DNA of 39,008 nucleotides from Bacteroidaceae bacterium (GCA_017548165.1 JAFYMW010000060.1:1-39008); one strand, 5' to 3'; counted from the stretch's first letter, positions 1 through 10,352 are shown. The notes: generated by a model from the letters alone, not told the origin. A program made the numbers and translations.

Positions 1-83
1 AGAACTGCTGCCCCATAAATGGAAACAGCAACGTATGAATCCAAATAGATAGCAAATATACACATATAGTTACATCAAAAAAC

Positions 84-122
84 AATAGCAGCGATTATCT
101 CAAGTGGGTAATCGCTGCTATT
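84..122 (-). terminator. Second (distal) rho-independent terminator of the FAS1-Sus operon
   Basis: A perfect 14-bp inverted repeat (84-97 with 109-122, arms AATAGCAGCGATTA / TAATCGCTGCTATT) has an 11-nt loop. On the minus strand it is followed by a T-rich run (complement of 76-83). It lies downstream of another hairpin and so forms a tandem terminator for the operon that ends at 226. Bases 1-83 hold nothing I can recognise. Confidence 0.75.
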
Positions 123-165
123 GGTAGTATAGATACACTGACCTGTAGTTTATCGGATGCTTACA

Positions 166-198
166 TTAAAAAGGTGCGTCCCGTGAGGAACGCACCTT
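166..198 (-). terminator. First rho-independent terminator after the distal susD-like gene
   Basis: Arms AAGGTGCGT (171-179) and ACGCACCTT (190-198) form a perfect 9-bp stem with a 10-nt loop. Read on the minus strand, the stem is followed by five T residues (complement of 166-170 and the edge of the stem). The hairpin starts 28 nt after the stop codon of the SusD-like gene, which is the expected place for intrinsic termination. Confidence 0.8.
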
Positions 199-225
199 AG
201 TGAATATAGGTTGTTAAATGTTGAT

Positions 226-2583
226 TTAACGGTTGCTGTTGTCAGGGAGGGGAAGGTACCAGTTCTTGATGTTGGTTTCCAACTCGCTTGCCCATTCAGT
301 ATTCTCGCCACGAGCCTTAATCTTATCGGCCATGAACTTACCAGGATTGTCGCGACGGCTAGCAACACGCATCAAGTCGAAGAAACGGTTACCCTCGAAT
401 GCCAACTCAAGACCAGCTTCGTCGAGAATCAACTCCTCAATGGCCATCTGTACGAGACCCTGATAGCTGGGATCATAGATTTCCTGCTTGGTGAGTTCTG
501 TATAGCCATTAGCCTTGAGCTTGAGGTTGATCTGGTCAACAAAGTTGTATACACTACGCTTCTCGTTGTACATCAACAAACCACAGCCCTTCTGATGGAT
601 ACCACGAACAACGTACTCGTTGGGAGTGGGTGACTTGGGGTAGTTGGTGGTATTCAACGCAGTTTCTTTCAAGAGGGGGAAGTCCTTAACCCAACCTACA
701 GGCAGATCCTGCTTGCCTTCGAACTGACCCTTGTTGAAGTCCAACCAAATCAAGCCCTGGCTCTTCTCCCATTCATCCTTGCTGATGTAGTCACAAACAA
801 CGTTGTTCATCGTAGGCTGGAAGTTGGCATACTCAATAACCTCGCTCTTGATGTAGCTTTCAAAGTGTGCCTGAAGTTGATCAGCGGGGATGGTGTCAAA
901 GTGAGCAGGTGCCTCGGCCTTGATAGCCTCTACGAAAGCTGCAATATTATTATTGTACTCGGTGCTGTCGTAGTCGGGACCAGTGATAACACACAACTCG
1001 TCTTTCTCTTCCCAGTTTTCAGGAAGGATGATTGTGGTGTCCTTCTGGTTACCTTCAGCATCGGTGTAGGTACCAGTGTATTCATAATGTACGCGTGCTG
1101 TTTTTACAGCGAAATCGCTTTCCTCGCTGGGCAACCATTCTGTATTCTTGGTAAGACCGTTCTTCAAGATGGCAAAAGCGTAACCAGGATAACCTGCACG
1201 GTTCAAAGCCTCTGCAAAGCGCAGCCATACCATGCTCTTGCGGTATACCATGGGGAATACGGTGCTGTAGCCAACCTTGGGATTCTGCTTCATGATGTAG
1301 CGCTCGGTCTTGATCTCGTCGATGTAGTAATCGCCAGAGTTGAAGCGGCTGATGTAGCCTTCGCCATTGCTGGCAGCAATACCGCGAGCATCACCTACAG
1401 AGTCAAGCACAACAAGTGCTGCTTTGGTTTCGTCTTCGATATAGGTAAAGTCGGAAACATGATAAGCCTCGAACTTCTGTGACAAACGCAGACTATCGTA
1501 ACCAGCGCTAGGACCAAGCTGACGCTCCCAGTTCTGTTCCAAACGGATGGTGGCACGTGCCAAAGAGTCGTTACCAGTCTTCTGAGTGATAGTAGCCTTG
1601 AAACCATAGAGGTCGTTCACACCACGCTGTACTGTACCCCACAGAATGTTTGTACTTGAGGGAATAGAGGTGATGGCTTCCTTGCTCTTGCTGGTCTCGT
1701 CAACTTCGTTCCAGGGAGTACCGTTGTTGAACACCATGGGATTTGTCTCGCCCTGAGGAAGGTAGGCATAGCTGAAGTAGTCGGTAGGAATAGCACCGCC
1801 ATACTTCTTGTGATCAAGATACTCATAGTAGTATTGTGCTGCCTTTTCGTATTGGTCGCCCATGAGGTAGATGTCGGCCAGAACAAGAGATACGGGGAAC
1901 ATCATCTTGGTAGAGTGACATACCTTGGTGGTGTAGCCATACTCATTGTACTGGGGCCAGCCCCACTGCTCCTCAACACGGTATGCAGTCTGTAGTCTTG
2001 TCTCCAACTGCTGCCAAAGGGTCTTGGCATTAACGCGGTTAGCCTTGGAGTCGAAAGCCTCAATCTCGTTAGTGCTGAGCATAGGTTCGAGATAGAAGGG
2101 AACGTCGCCATAGTTGACAACCAACTGCATGTACACCCATGCACGGATAGCCTCTACCTGTGCATACTCGCGGAGCATATACTTTTCGCCATCGGTCTTC
2201 TTGATGGTGGTATCAACCTTTGCTAGATATGCATTACATGAGTTAATCACGTGATAGTAGTCGCTTACCTTCAAGTAGCGGTTTGCACCGTCCTTGATAT
2301 TCTCTGTATCGCCATTCAAACCGAAAGACAGAATAGCATTTACACTATCGGTAGTGAATTCACCACCATCGATGAGGTCACCACGGCACTCGCCAAGGAT
2401 GACATAGCGCTCGCCAATGTTCTGCAGACTCTTGAGAATACCCCAATAAGAATACAGGGTATCACCAGCAACTTCGTAGGAGTGACGGTTGCTGTCTGAG
2501 GTCAGCATGTCTTCGCAAGAGGTGGTGGCCATGCTCAGCCCCAAACAGAGGCTGAGAATGGTTATAATTGATTTGTTCTTCAT
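226..2583 (-). CDS. SusD/RagB-family outer-membrane lipoprotein, unusually long (785 aa)
   Basis: This is a surface-exposed nutrient-binding lipoprotein that should cap the adjacent SusC-type channel. The signal peptide ends in a lipobox (ATTSC, Cys23). The N-terminal TPR-like SusD core is visible as the KVSDYYHVINSCNAYL segment (about 105-120) and the EAIRAWVYMQLVVNYGDVPF segment (about 144-163). The C-terminus carries the family's ELAFEGNRFFDLMR-type motif and ends in a WYLPLP-like segment. At 785 aa it is longer than the usual 500-650 aa; the extra length seems to lie in the region of about residues 490-660. It begins 8 nt after the SusC gene and is the last gene of the operon, with terminators directly downstream. 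The ligand cannot be deduced from the sequence. The family call is firm. Confidence 0.93.
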   Translation of the reverse strand: MKNKSIITILSLCLGLSMATTSCEDMLTSDSNRHSYEVAGDTLYSYWGILKSLQNIGERYVILGECRGDLIDGGEFTTDSVNAILSFGLNGDTENIKDGANRYLKVSDYYHVINSCNAYLAKVDTTIKKTDGEKYMLREYAQVEAIRAWVYMQLVVNYGDVPFYLEPMLSTNEIEAFDSKANRVNAKTLWQQLETRLQTAYRVEEQWGWPQYNEYGYTTKVCHSTKMMFPVSLVLADIYLMGDQYEKAAQYYYEYLDHKKYGGAIPTDYFSYAYLPQGETNPMVFNNGTPWNEVDETSKSKEAITSIPSSTNILWGTVQRGVNDLYGFKATITQKTGNDSLARATIRLEQNWERQLGPSAGYDSLRLSQKFEAYHVSDFTYIEDETKAALVVLDSVGDARGIAASNGEGYISRFNSGDYYIDEIKTERYIMKQNPKVGYSTVFPMVYRKSMVWLRFAEALNRAGYPGYAFAILKNGLTKNTEWLPSEESDFAVKTARVHYEYTGTYTDAEGNQKDTTIILPENWEEKDELCVITGPDYDSTEYNNNIAAFVEAIKAEAPAHFDTIPADQLQAHFESYIKSEVIEYANFQPTMNNVVCDYISKDEWEKSQGLIWLDFNKGQFEGKQDLPVGWVKDFPLLKETALNTTNYPKSPTPNEYVVRGIHQKGCGLLMYNEKRSVYNFVDQINLKLKANGYTELTKQEIYDPSYQGLVQMAIEELILDEAGLELAFEGNRFFDLMRVASRRDNPGKFMADKIKARGENTEWASELETNIKNWYLPLPDNSNR

Positions 2584-2591
2584 ATTTGTTA

Positions 2592-5500
2592 TTACAGGTT
2601 AAGTGTGACACCAAAGTTGAAACTACGACCGCTGGGGATTCTGCCAACGTCGACACCCTGGTACATTGTGCCATTCTGGGCGCTGGTCTCGGGATCGGTA
2701 CCGAGGTACTTGGTGAGGCAGAATACATCGTTGGCCTCGCCCCATACCTTAACACCATGCAACCAGTTGTTGTGGTAAGGTACGGTATAGGTGAGACGTA
2801 CGTTCTTGAGCTTAAGGTAGCTGCCATCCTCAATCCAACGACTGCTCATACGCTCGTTCTCTACATAACCAAGATTGTTGGTGAAGCATGCACGGGGGAT
2901 AGTTGTAATCTGACCTTCATGAACCCAACGACGTGCCATGGTTGTTGTCTGGTTGTAGGTGGTATTACCTGCCTCGAGACGTGAACGCTGGTAGTTGTAG
3001 ATGTCGTTGCCCAAGCTATACTTGAAGTTGATATCCAACTGGAAGTTCTTCATGGTCATGTTGGTGAAGATATTACCGTAGATGTCGGGGGTGGCATTGC
3101 CAAGAGCTACCTTATCGCTCTCGTCAATCCAACCGTCACCATTTTGGTCAACAAATGCCATGTCGCCAGCACCGAACTCGCGGTAGCTACCAACTACGCC
3201 AGTATAATAACGGAGCTTGCTGGGAGCACCGAAGGCTGTTGTTGCCTGACTAGCTTCTGCCTCAGTAGCATATACACCAGTACCGCTGGGGTTGTTGTTG
3301 TTAACTTCCCAACCATAGAAAGTACCTGCGCTATAGCCAACAGCAGTGAGAACATTGCTCTTGCCGTATACGCTTGATGTGTAACCGTGAATTACCTCGG
3401 GAGTACCATACTGCTTGCCATCAGCGTCGCGCATGTAAAGCTCGATGGTGTTGTCCTTAGAAACGGGCAGAGCTGTAACCTCGTTGGTGTAGTGACCAAG
3501 GGTTGCGCCCAACTGCCACTTGAAGTTCTTTGCATTTACCAAAGCACCGTTGAACTTGAATTCAACACCCTTGTTGGTCATCTCACCTTCGTTGGTCCAG
3601 AAGTCAGTAATACCAGAGTAGTAGTACTGGTCTGAGAGGTCGCGCATAGAGAGCATGTTGCTGGTCTTGTTGCTGAACAAGTCAACACGTGCATTCAAGC
3701 GGTTGTTGAAGAATGAACCTTCTACACCAATATTGAACTTACGTACGGTTTCCCACTGAAGTTCGCTGTTAGCGATATTGCTTAGGTACTTACCGAATAC
3801 GTTCTCGAACATCTGGGCTGTTTCCCAATATGTACGTGATGCGTAGTAGTCAAGGTTGTCGTTACCGTTGATTTCTGCACCAAGAGTGAGCTTCAAATAG
3901 TTAACATTGCGAGAGGGCTTGAACCATTTTTCGTTGGTCAAGATCCAACCCAACTGCAATGATGGGAAGAGGCCCCAACTTACACCTGCTGCGCGGAATC
4001 CGTCCTTGGTGTGTGAACCGAAACGGCTACTAGCCTGTGCACTGGCACTGAACTCAGCGAAATAACGGTTGGCATAGTTGTAGTTAGCGTGCAAATAGTA
4101 TGCCATGTCCTTCCAGTTGTCGTTAACACCGCTTGAGCTGATGTATTGCAAGCTCTTTGAGATGTTGGGCAACTTATCGTTCTCGTTGTTGTAACCGTTC
4201 AAGTAGGTGTAGCTATAGTTGTAAGAGTTCAAACGCCAACCTGCGAATGCGTCGAAGGTGTGGCTACCCCACTGATGACCATATTCAATACGGAAATCGT
4301 TGTTGATAGTGGTTTGCTTGGTAAACTGGCTCTTCAACACTGATGTAATCTCACCCTGGTCCTGAATCAGGTAAGGAGTTGTACCATTGATGGGAAGGAA
4401 GTACATCTCGTTGTTACGGTTCAGACTGAAGTTGAATCGGTCAGAGATGGCCAGGTCCTTGGTGATCTGGTACTTAGGACGTACATTGATGTTGATCTGG
4501 CTCATTTCGGCGTAGTTCTTATTGTTGCCACGACCGTTTTCAAGAATCCAGTAGGGGTTGCGTAGTACCTCGTTAACCTCGGGCAAGTGCTGTGAGAACA
4601 TGAAAGGGTTCTTTACATACTCGCTCTTGGTAGAGGAAGCAGCATACTTACCTGCCCAGTCCTGTGTGAGCTTCAAACTTGAATGTCCGTTCTCGTCTGT
4701 GTCTACATAGTAGCTATAGGGGCTGATGAAAGGTGCCTGAACCAAACCAAGTACGTTGACAGAACCGATGTTCTGTTTTGCATAGCTCTCGCTCCAACCA
4801 TTGTCCAGAATATTGTATGCTGTCTGGTTGTAAGAGAAGTCCAACTCGGTATTGATCTTGTTGCTGATACTGATGTCGGTGTTGAAGCGAAGATTCAAAC
4901 GGTTCATGTCGTTGTTCTTCATTGTGCTCTGAGAGTTGGTATAACCCAAAGACAAAGCATACATACCTACATCGTCACCACCTTCTACGCTGATCTTGTA
5001 GTTCTGAGTGGCAGCTGTGCGATACATGCCATCCTGCCAGTCAGTGTTGTTGTTGTATACGTTGCGGTAGAAGTTGCTGGGGCTTTGGTCAAGGAAAACG
5101 AATGAGTTGAGCTTGCTCTCGTTCATATCCCTGATGGTAGAAATCAAGTCACCAAGGTAGGTGGTATACTGAGGACCATCCATGACGCTAATCTTCTTGG
5201 GCATCAATTCTACACCACCATAGATGCGAGCATTAATCTTGGTTGCCATGCTCTTACCACGCTTGGTATTGATGATAATCACACCATTGGCACCTTTAGC
5301 ACCATAGAGGGCTGTACCGTTCTTCAGTACCTGAATGCTTTCTACTGTCTCAGGATCAAGACCAGCAAGTACGTTGTTGTAATAACCCTCGTGCTGAGCT
5401 ACACGGTCGTACTGCATGTCGATCATGTTACCATCCAGAATCACCAATGGCTGTGCATCAGCGTTGAGGCTGTTGATACCACGGATGTTCATATATGCGC

Positions 5501-6050
5501 CCTGAGTGGGAAGACCATTCTTCTTGATAATATTGATGTCACCAGCCAACTTGTTCATCATGTCGGTCTCAATGCTCAAACTGCTGGTCTCTTCCAACTC
5601 CAAAGTGTTCTGGGCAGTAATCTTGTTACCAGTTCCGTAGAATGCACTGAATGCGGTGCTCATCAACTCAATGTTGGTACCTTCCTCGTTGATAGCAATC
5701 TGTAGAGGATTGTATTCGGGAGCGTAAACATAGAGTGTGTTGATGAAAACGGGAATATTCACCTCGTATGTACCATCTTCATTGGTAAGGGTAGAGTAGC
5801 GGTTCATACCCAATGCCTGAACGCGTACACCACCCATGGGGGTACCTGTAGCACTATCGATGACACGGCCTGTTACAACGCGTGTCTCGTGCTTGGGAGC
5901 GTTTCTCTTGATTTTGCTTACCTGTGCAGTCTGAGTTTCCTGTGCTTCTTGAGCGTAAGCAGAATTGATGCCAAATGCTGCAAGTGCCAAGAAACAGAGA
6001 CCCACGCGGTGCGCTTTGCTCATAATGTTGTTACTTATTGTATTTTTCAT
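2592..6050 (-). CDS. SusC/RagA-family TonB-dependent outer-membrane receptor (1152 aa)
   Basis: This is a TonB-dependent transporter that imports a ligand handed over by its SusD partner, powered by the TonB-ExbBD system. The signal peptide ends near AYA/Q at residue 34; Met10 is an alternative start that leaves a similar signal. A carboxypeptidase-regulatory-like (CarboxypepD_reg) beta-sandwich follows at about 57-130. The plug domain lies at about 150-265 and has the SusC signatures RGINSLNADAQPLVILDG and LYGAKGANGVIIINTKRGK. The rest is a 22-strand-type beta-barrel ending in GVTLNL. It pairs with the SusD-like gene 8 nt downstream and follows two FAS1 lipoproteins. It is not a close duplicate of the other SusC in this operon: signal, linker and barrel sequences differ, so the two transporters probably take different ligands. 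Substrate unknown. Confidence 0.95.
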   Translation of the reverse strand: MKNTISNNIMSKAHRVGLCFLALAAFGINSAYAQEAQETQTAQVSKIKRNAPKHETRVVTGRVIDSATGTPMGGVRVQALGMNRYSTLTNEDGTYEVNIPVFINTLYVYAPEYNPLQIAINEEGTNIELMSTAFSAFYGTGNKITAQNTLELEETSSLSIETDMMNKLAGDINIIKKNGLPTQGAYMNIRGINSLNADAQPLVILDGNMIDMQYDRVAQHEGYYNNVLAGLDPETVESIQVLKNGTALYGAKGANGVIIINTKRGKSMATKINARIYGGVELMPKKISVMDGPQYTTYLGDLISTIRDMNESKLNSFVFLDQSPSNFYRNVYNNNTDWQDGMYRTAATQNYKISVEGGDDVGMYALSLGYTNSQSTMKNNDMNRLNLRFNTDISISNKINTELDFSYNQTAYNILDNGWSESYAKQNIGSVNVLGLVQAPFISPYSYYVDTDENGHSSLKLTQDWAGKYAASSTKSEYVKNPFMFSQHLPEVNEVLRNPYWILENGRGNNKNYAEMSQININVRPKYQITKDLAISDRFNFSLNRNNEMYFLPINGTTPYLIQDQGEITSVLKSQFTKQTTINNDFRIEYGHQWGSHTFDAFAGWRLNSYNYSYTYLNGYNNENDKLPNISKSLQYISSSGVNDNWKDMAYYLHANYNYANRYFAEFSASAQASSRFGSHTKDGFRAAGVSWGLFPSLQLGWILTNEKWFKPSRNVNYLKLTLGAEINGNDNLDYYASRTYWETAQMFENVFGKYLSNIANSELQWETVRKFNIGVEGSFFNNRLNARVDLFSNKTSNMLSMRDLSDQYYYSGITDFWTNEGEMTNKGVEFKFNGALVNAKNFKWQLGATLGHYTNEVTALPVSKDNTIELYMRDADGKQYGTPEVIHGYTSSVYGKSNVLTAVGYSAGTFYGWEVNNNNPSGTGVYATEAEASQATTAFGAPSKLRYYTGVVGSYREFGAGDMAFVDQNGDGWIDESDKVALGNATPDIYGNIFTNMTMKNFQLDINFKYSLGNDIYNYQRSRLEAGNTTYNQTTTMARRWVHEGQITTIPRACFTNNLGYVENERMSSRWIEDGSYLKLKNVRLTYTVPYHNNWLHGVKVWGEANDVFCLTKYLGTDPETSAQNGTMYQGVDVGRIPSGRSFNFGVTLNL

Positions 6051-6083
6051 TGTTCTTTGCTTTATGTGATTGACATCTTCAAA

Positions 6084-8054
6084 TTACTCGGCCTCCTTAC
6101 TCTTAAGAATGATTTGGTCGATGTTGAATGTACGAGAGTAACCCTTCTTGGTATCTGCAGTCTTGACATTGCTCTTGAGGTGGAGAATGGGATAAGCCTG
6201 AAGAATGTTCTTGTAAGATACGGGGAATTCAACATCTGTCAAAACAGTGATGGTATCAACTTTCTCACCGCTGTATTCGATGTCCTCGCTAACCAACTTG
6301 TTCTGCTTGGTGTACTTGAGGTCAGAACCGCCAATAAGACTTTCATCCCAATAGTAGAGTGTACATGTCAAACGGTTCTTCAAAATGGTCTCGGGGATTG
6401 TAGCAGTGTCTTCGCTGTTTTCATACCAACGGGGAACCAATACAATCTGTACGTCGTACTTGCCACTCATTACATCGGCAGAACCCTGCTTGCTGCCTTC
6501 CAAACGGAATGCCACTTCTGGGTTGGTAGAACTTGAAGATGCTGCAATCTGAGCGTAGTTTTGCTCGCTGCAACGACCATACTGGTCAATCCAAGCTCTG
6601 GCGGTAGAGTTGCTGATATCATACTGGGTAAGGTTGGTAGATGATGCCTTCTCGTACATTGTAAACATGTGAGTATCAAGTTCGATGTTGCGCTTCCAAT
6701 AGTCGCGGGGGAAATTCCACTTATCGGTCACTATGGCATAACCATTACTCATCTCCTTGGTTTCTACTACACCAGCGCCTTCAAACAACCAATCCTTCTC
6801 CCATACCAAAGTCTTGACACCGTCAATTACTTCATATACGTCACGGATGGTGTCACCTACTGTTGTCAACAGGAATTCGCAGTTCTTGTAACCACCATTG
6901 ATGAAGCTTTCTTTGGTCCATACTTCACCATTGTGCTGAGGCTGGAGGTTGATGTTGAATACCAAAGGACGAATAATGTCCATTTCGATGTTAACGAGTT
7001 GCAGAGAGTCTATGGTCTCATAACCCATACCATTTGTGTAACTCTTTCTAGCACCGAAAATGTCGCTAGTCTTTGCTTTGGTAGTAGGAATGTTCACCTT
7101 ATCCATTCTGGGATATGTGGTAACATAGTTGTAGAAGGGCTTGAACTTCTCTACTGCACTTGACCATGCCAGGTCGGTGGGAACAATCATAACGAAGGCA
7201 GAGTCCTCGGTGTTGATCTGTGCCTTGAACATGTTCAGGTTGTTCATCCATGCGTCGTCAGAGTCGATACCTGTGGGGTTTTCCCAGTCTTTGTCGAACA
7301 TCATGTTGTCCAAACGATAAACACTGTCCACATAGGTGGGGTTACCATTCTCGTCGGGCAAACCTTCGATACTCTTTGATTCCTCGAAGTAAACGGTGTC
7401 GCGCTTCACAAGGTACTTGCTGAAGGTCTCTACCTCACCGCTGAACTTGATATACTCATAGAGGTTGTAGAAGAATTCGTTCTTTTCTCCAATCACATGC
7501 ATGAGACCATTGCGAGCGCCAATATTCTTCTCAATAACCTGAGTTTTCTGGATCAACCCCTCATCGTAGTTGAGGCTTGCGAACTTGTCGTTAATCAACT
7601 TGATAGTCTCTTTGCCAGTATTGGTCATGCTCTTGCGGAACAGTGCCATGTGATTGCCAAGGAACTGCTGCTGCAGATTGTAACCATCGTTCAAAGCCAT
7701 TTCCTCATACTTTGCCCAATCTTCGGCTGTGAGAGCCTCGTTGGTGGGTACCCATACTGTGACGGGAGTGTTACCATTGAGAATGTCTTTGAAGGTGTAG
7801 TACAAAGTGTCGCCTGTCTCAGCGATGGAGTAGGCAGGATGGTGTTCATCGCGATAGAAATTGGCCTTGCTAACGATTGAGCGGAAGTTGCTCAAATCTT
7901 CGCGAGTTTCCAGGAGTTCCCATAATGTTTCACCTGGTGTATGTACGCACTCAGGCTCGTAATGGATGTCCCATGTGTCGGTGCATGAGGGGACTGCCAC
8001 TAAGGCAGTTCCCATCATCATTGCTCCGAGATATTTCTTTATTCCTTTTTTCAT
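6084..8054 (-). CDS. FAS1 (fasciclin) domain lipoprotein, two FAS1 units (656 aa)
   Basis: This is a probable outer-membrane, surface-exposed lipoprotein. The signal peptide ends in VAVPSC (lipobox Cys24). The first FAS1 unit spans about residues 40-190: TLWELLETREDLSNF, the core strand VTVWVPTNEAL (99-108), and the closing motif NGLMHVIGE (182-190). A second, more diverged unit follows, with its core at FVMIVPTDLAW (287-297). The last ~170 residues look like a beta-rich module ending in TFNIDQIILKS, which may be a ligand-binding jelly roll. FAS1 domains are known mainly as adhesion or interaction modules; no catalytic function is implied. It lies between another FAS1 gene and a SusC gene, in a position where ordinary PULs carry surface glycan-binding proteins, so a SusE/F-like accessory binding role is an inference. 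The 33-nt gap to SusC suggests co-transcription. Confidence 0.85.
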   Translation of the reverse strand: MKKGIKKYLGAMMMGTALVAVPSCTDTWDIHYEPECVHTPGETLWELLETREDLSNFRSIVSKANFYRDEHHPAYSIAETGDTLYYTFKDILNGNTPVTVWVPTNEALTAEDWAKYEEMALNDGYNLQQQFLGNHMALFRKSMTNTGKETIKLINDKFASLNYDEGLIQKTQVIEKNIGARNGLMHVIGEKNEFFYNLYEYIKFSGEVETFSKYLVKRDTVYFEESKSIEGLPDENGNPTYVDSVYRLDNMMFDKDWENPTGIDSDDAWMNNLNMFKAQINTEDSAFVMIVPTDLAWSSAVEKFKPFYNYVTTYPRMDKVNIPTTKAKTSDIFGARKSYTNGMGYETIDSLQLVNIEMDIIRPLVFNINLQPQHNGEVWTKESFINGGYKNCEFLLTTVGDTIRDVYEVIDGVKTLVWEKDWLFEGAGVVETKEMSNGYAIVTDKWNFPRDYWKRNIELDTHMFTMYEKASSTNLTQYDISNSTARAWIDQYGRCSEQNYAQIAASSSSTNPEVAFRLEGSKQGSADVMSGKYDVQIVLVPRWYENSEDTATIPETILKNRLTCTLYYWDESLIGGSDLKYTKQNKLVSEDIEYSGEKVDTITVLTDVEFPVSYKNILQAYPILHLKSNVKTADTKKGYSRTFNIDQIILKSKEAE

Positions 8055-8123
8055 ATATTCTAAATGAATAGTGAAATGTTTAGGTATTAAATCTCTTTTG
8101 TTATCTAAATTTGTATTTTCTGA

Positions 8124-10352
8124 TTACCAGATATCCTCAGGTACCAAGGGGTTATCGTACACTTCTTTGGGACAGAACTCGAAGTAGTCTACGAAGAACT
8201 CGGTCTGGTCGTCGTCCAATACGCTTCTGAACTGGAGGTAATAGGTCTCATTGGCCTTCATGTGCTCTCTAACAATGATTCTTCTCAAAGCCTGAGAACG
8301 GTCGCGGAGCAATTGACCACCACCCATGTAGTTGACGTACTTGGGACCCTTCATGTACCAGTTGTTGCGCATCTTCTTGTCAATTTCTGCATTAACATCG
8401 TCATCACCCTTAACGTCGGCTTCCCAACCTACGATACTGGGCAACTGCTTACCACCCTTGATTTCGGTGATAGTACCCTGCATACGGATGTCAACAGGAA
8501 TACCTGCTGCGGGAAGAGCGTTCTTGTTGGTACCCCAGTAAACCTGAGTCATACCACGGAGATAACTGGTTGACAAACCCATGCGGAGTTCGTAAATACC
8601 ATCCTTTGGTACGGGAGGCAACTTCCATGTGAGCTCGTAGTTACCATTGATACAAAGTTCATCACCCTGATAGTTAGCCCAAGAGTTGTTCTTACCTACA
8701 CGACCAGAGAGATAGAAGAACAAGGTGTTCTTACCAATCTCCAAATCTTCAACATAGTTGTACTTCTCACTGATGGGAAGACCAACGCACTGGTACTGGT
8801 AGCTCTCGTTCTCGTTAGAACGGATGTTGTTGGTGATAAACTCATTGAACATAGTTGCCACGTCGATACGGATACGCTCCTTACCAAGGTTCTCGGCGGT
8901 CTGCTCGTTGTAGAAGAGACAACCATTTACGGGATAGATGTATGCATTGTATGTTTCTGCTACACCAGCAAGATCAATTTCAATACCTTCCTTGCCTGCG
9001 TCGCAACCGATTTCCTTATAAGTACCATCTGTAGCATTGTCGATGATGGGGAAACGGTTCAGGTAGATGGTATTGCGCTGAGGAGCCTTGAAGGTCTTGA
9101 GCAAACGGCGCTTACCCATAGTGGTGTAGTAGTCGTAAACACACACGGTGGGGTTCTTGATATCGTGGTTGTAACCATACTCGTTGAAGTGGATAACCAA
9201 CTTACTGTTCTCTACCTTTGCGGGGAGAATGTGGTAGGTTACAAACTGATTCAAAGCGTTGTCAACATTGGTGTAGTTGTTGTCGACCTTAGCATCTGAT
9301 AGGTGAAGCTTGTTGTCGGCAACATACTTTGCAACCATTTCTACAACTTCCTCAGCTTCGTATGCTGTGATACTGTCGGTCAGACCCAAAGTCTGTTCCC
9401 ACCATGTGTCGTTCTCAATGAACAAGGTGTAACCATAGTAGCGACGCTCGGGGTAGATACCATAAGAGTCACCCTTGTTGTCGGTAGGACCACCACTAGC
9501 GGTATAGGTTGAGTGTGCCTTTGGAGTGCGGCTCTCAATCTGACCAGTCATCTTCAAACGATAGTATTCTTCGTCCTCGGTCTTGGACAACTCTTCTGTC
9601 AAACCAATGGCTTGAATCAAGGCAGCGTAAGTATACATACCATGCTTCTTGTTCTTGATCATCTTGGTGAACATATCGGTAGTTGTCTCGGTATTGGGAG
9701 CAATTACCTTAGTTACCTGATGAATGTAGCCATTGATAGTGTAGATGTTACAGTTTGTATCTGAAATGGGACATCCCTGAATGGTATAATTTGTACTGTC
9801 ACCCTTGGCGATAATCAGCTTACGAGCCATCATGTTGGGCAAACCTGCAACGGTACCACCATCGGTTTTTGCACATTCGCTGAAGTAGGTAACCTGATAG
9901 GCTTCCTGTTCGTCGCCAGCGTCGATGACACTATTGTAAACAACTACCTTTCTCTTCTCCTCCAAGAGTTCCTTCTTGCCTGTTTCTGGGTCAACAACGT
10001 GGAACTCGGGAGCATCCCAAGAAGCTTCGCTGATTATACCCTCTGCCTTCAATTCTTCCAGATAGTTCTGGATAGCTTCGTTGGTTGGTGCAAAGCAGGT
10101 GTAGTTACCGCGTGCAGACAACAACTGGCTTACTTTTGAATCAGAGAAATCACTGATATTAACAGAGTCGAGAAGCGCACAATATTCGCTATATACATTT
10201 GAGTGCTTCTGCAGATAACTGATTACAGTGTTACCGGTGAAGGTATATCTTGCAGAGGTGTCAATCTCGTCTTGACAACTTTGCATCACTGCTACTCCTG
10301 CTACCATAGGAAGCAGAAGGGCCAGATTCTTGATTTTTGATACTATTTTCAT
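8124..10352 (-). CDS. FAS1 (fasciclin) domain lipoprotein with C-terminal beta module (742 aa)
   Basis: The signal peptide ends in AVMQSC (lipobox Cys26). FAS1 unit 1 covers about 36-215; the core motif YTCFAPTNEAI is at 84-94 and the closing strand YTINGYIHQVTKVI near 204-217. A second unit (about 225-480) has the diverged core YGYTLFIEND (307-314) and closes near YIYPVNGCLFYN. Residues ~485-742 form a beta-rich, glycan-binding-like region: it contains a YELRMGLS segment and ends with FFVDYFEFCPKEVYD, a pattern typical of jelly-roll C-terminal modules. The gene lies 20 nt after the first SusD and 69 nt before the next FAS1 gene, with no convincing internal promoter. It is probably a surface accessory protein of the SusCD transporters. 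The partner and ligand cannot be read from the sequence. Confidence 0.85.
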   Translation of the reverse strand: MKIVSKIKNLALLLPMVAGVAVMQSCQDEIDTSARYTFTGNTVISYLQKHSNVYSEYCALLDSVNISDFSDSKVSQLLSARGNYTCFAPTNEAIQNYLEELKAEGIISEASWDAPEFHVVDPETGKKELLEEKRKVVVYNSVIDAGDEQEAYQVTYFSECAKTDGGTVAGLPNMMARKLIIAKGDSTNYTIQGCPISDTNCNIYTINGYIHQVTKVIAPNTETTTDMFTKMIKNKKHGMYTYAALIQAIGLTEELSKTEDEEYYRLKMTGQIESRTPKAHSTYTASGGPTDNKGDSYGIYPERRYYGYTLFIENDTWWEQTLGLTDSITAYEAEEVVEMVAKYVADNKLHLSDAKVDNNYTNVDNALNQFVTYHILPAKVENSKLVIHFNEYGYNHDIKNPTVCVYDYYTTMGKRRLLKTFKAPQRNTIYLNRFPIIDNATDGTYKEIGCDAGKEGIEIDLAGVAETYNAYIYPVNGCLFYNEQTAENLGKERIRIDVATMFNEFITNNIRSNENESYQYQCVGLPISEKYNYVEDLEIGKNTLFFYLSGRVGKNNSWANYQGDELCINGNYELTWKLPPVPKDGIYELRMGLSTSYLRGMTQVYWGTNKNALPAAGIPVDIRMQGTITEIKGGKQLPSIVGWEADVKGDDDVNAEIDKKMRNNWYMKGPKYVNYMGGGQLLRDRSQALRRIIVREHMKANETYYLQFRSVLDDDQTEFFVDYFEFCPKEVYDNPLVPEDIW

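Noticed and set aside
5889-6536. Plus-strand 215-codon open frame across the SusC/FAS1 junction
   Set aside because: It spans the signal peptide of SusC and the end of the FAS1 gene, both strongly supported on the minus strand.
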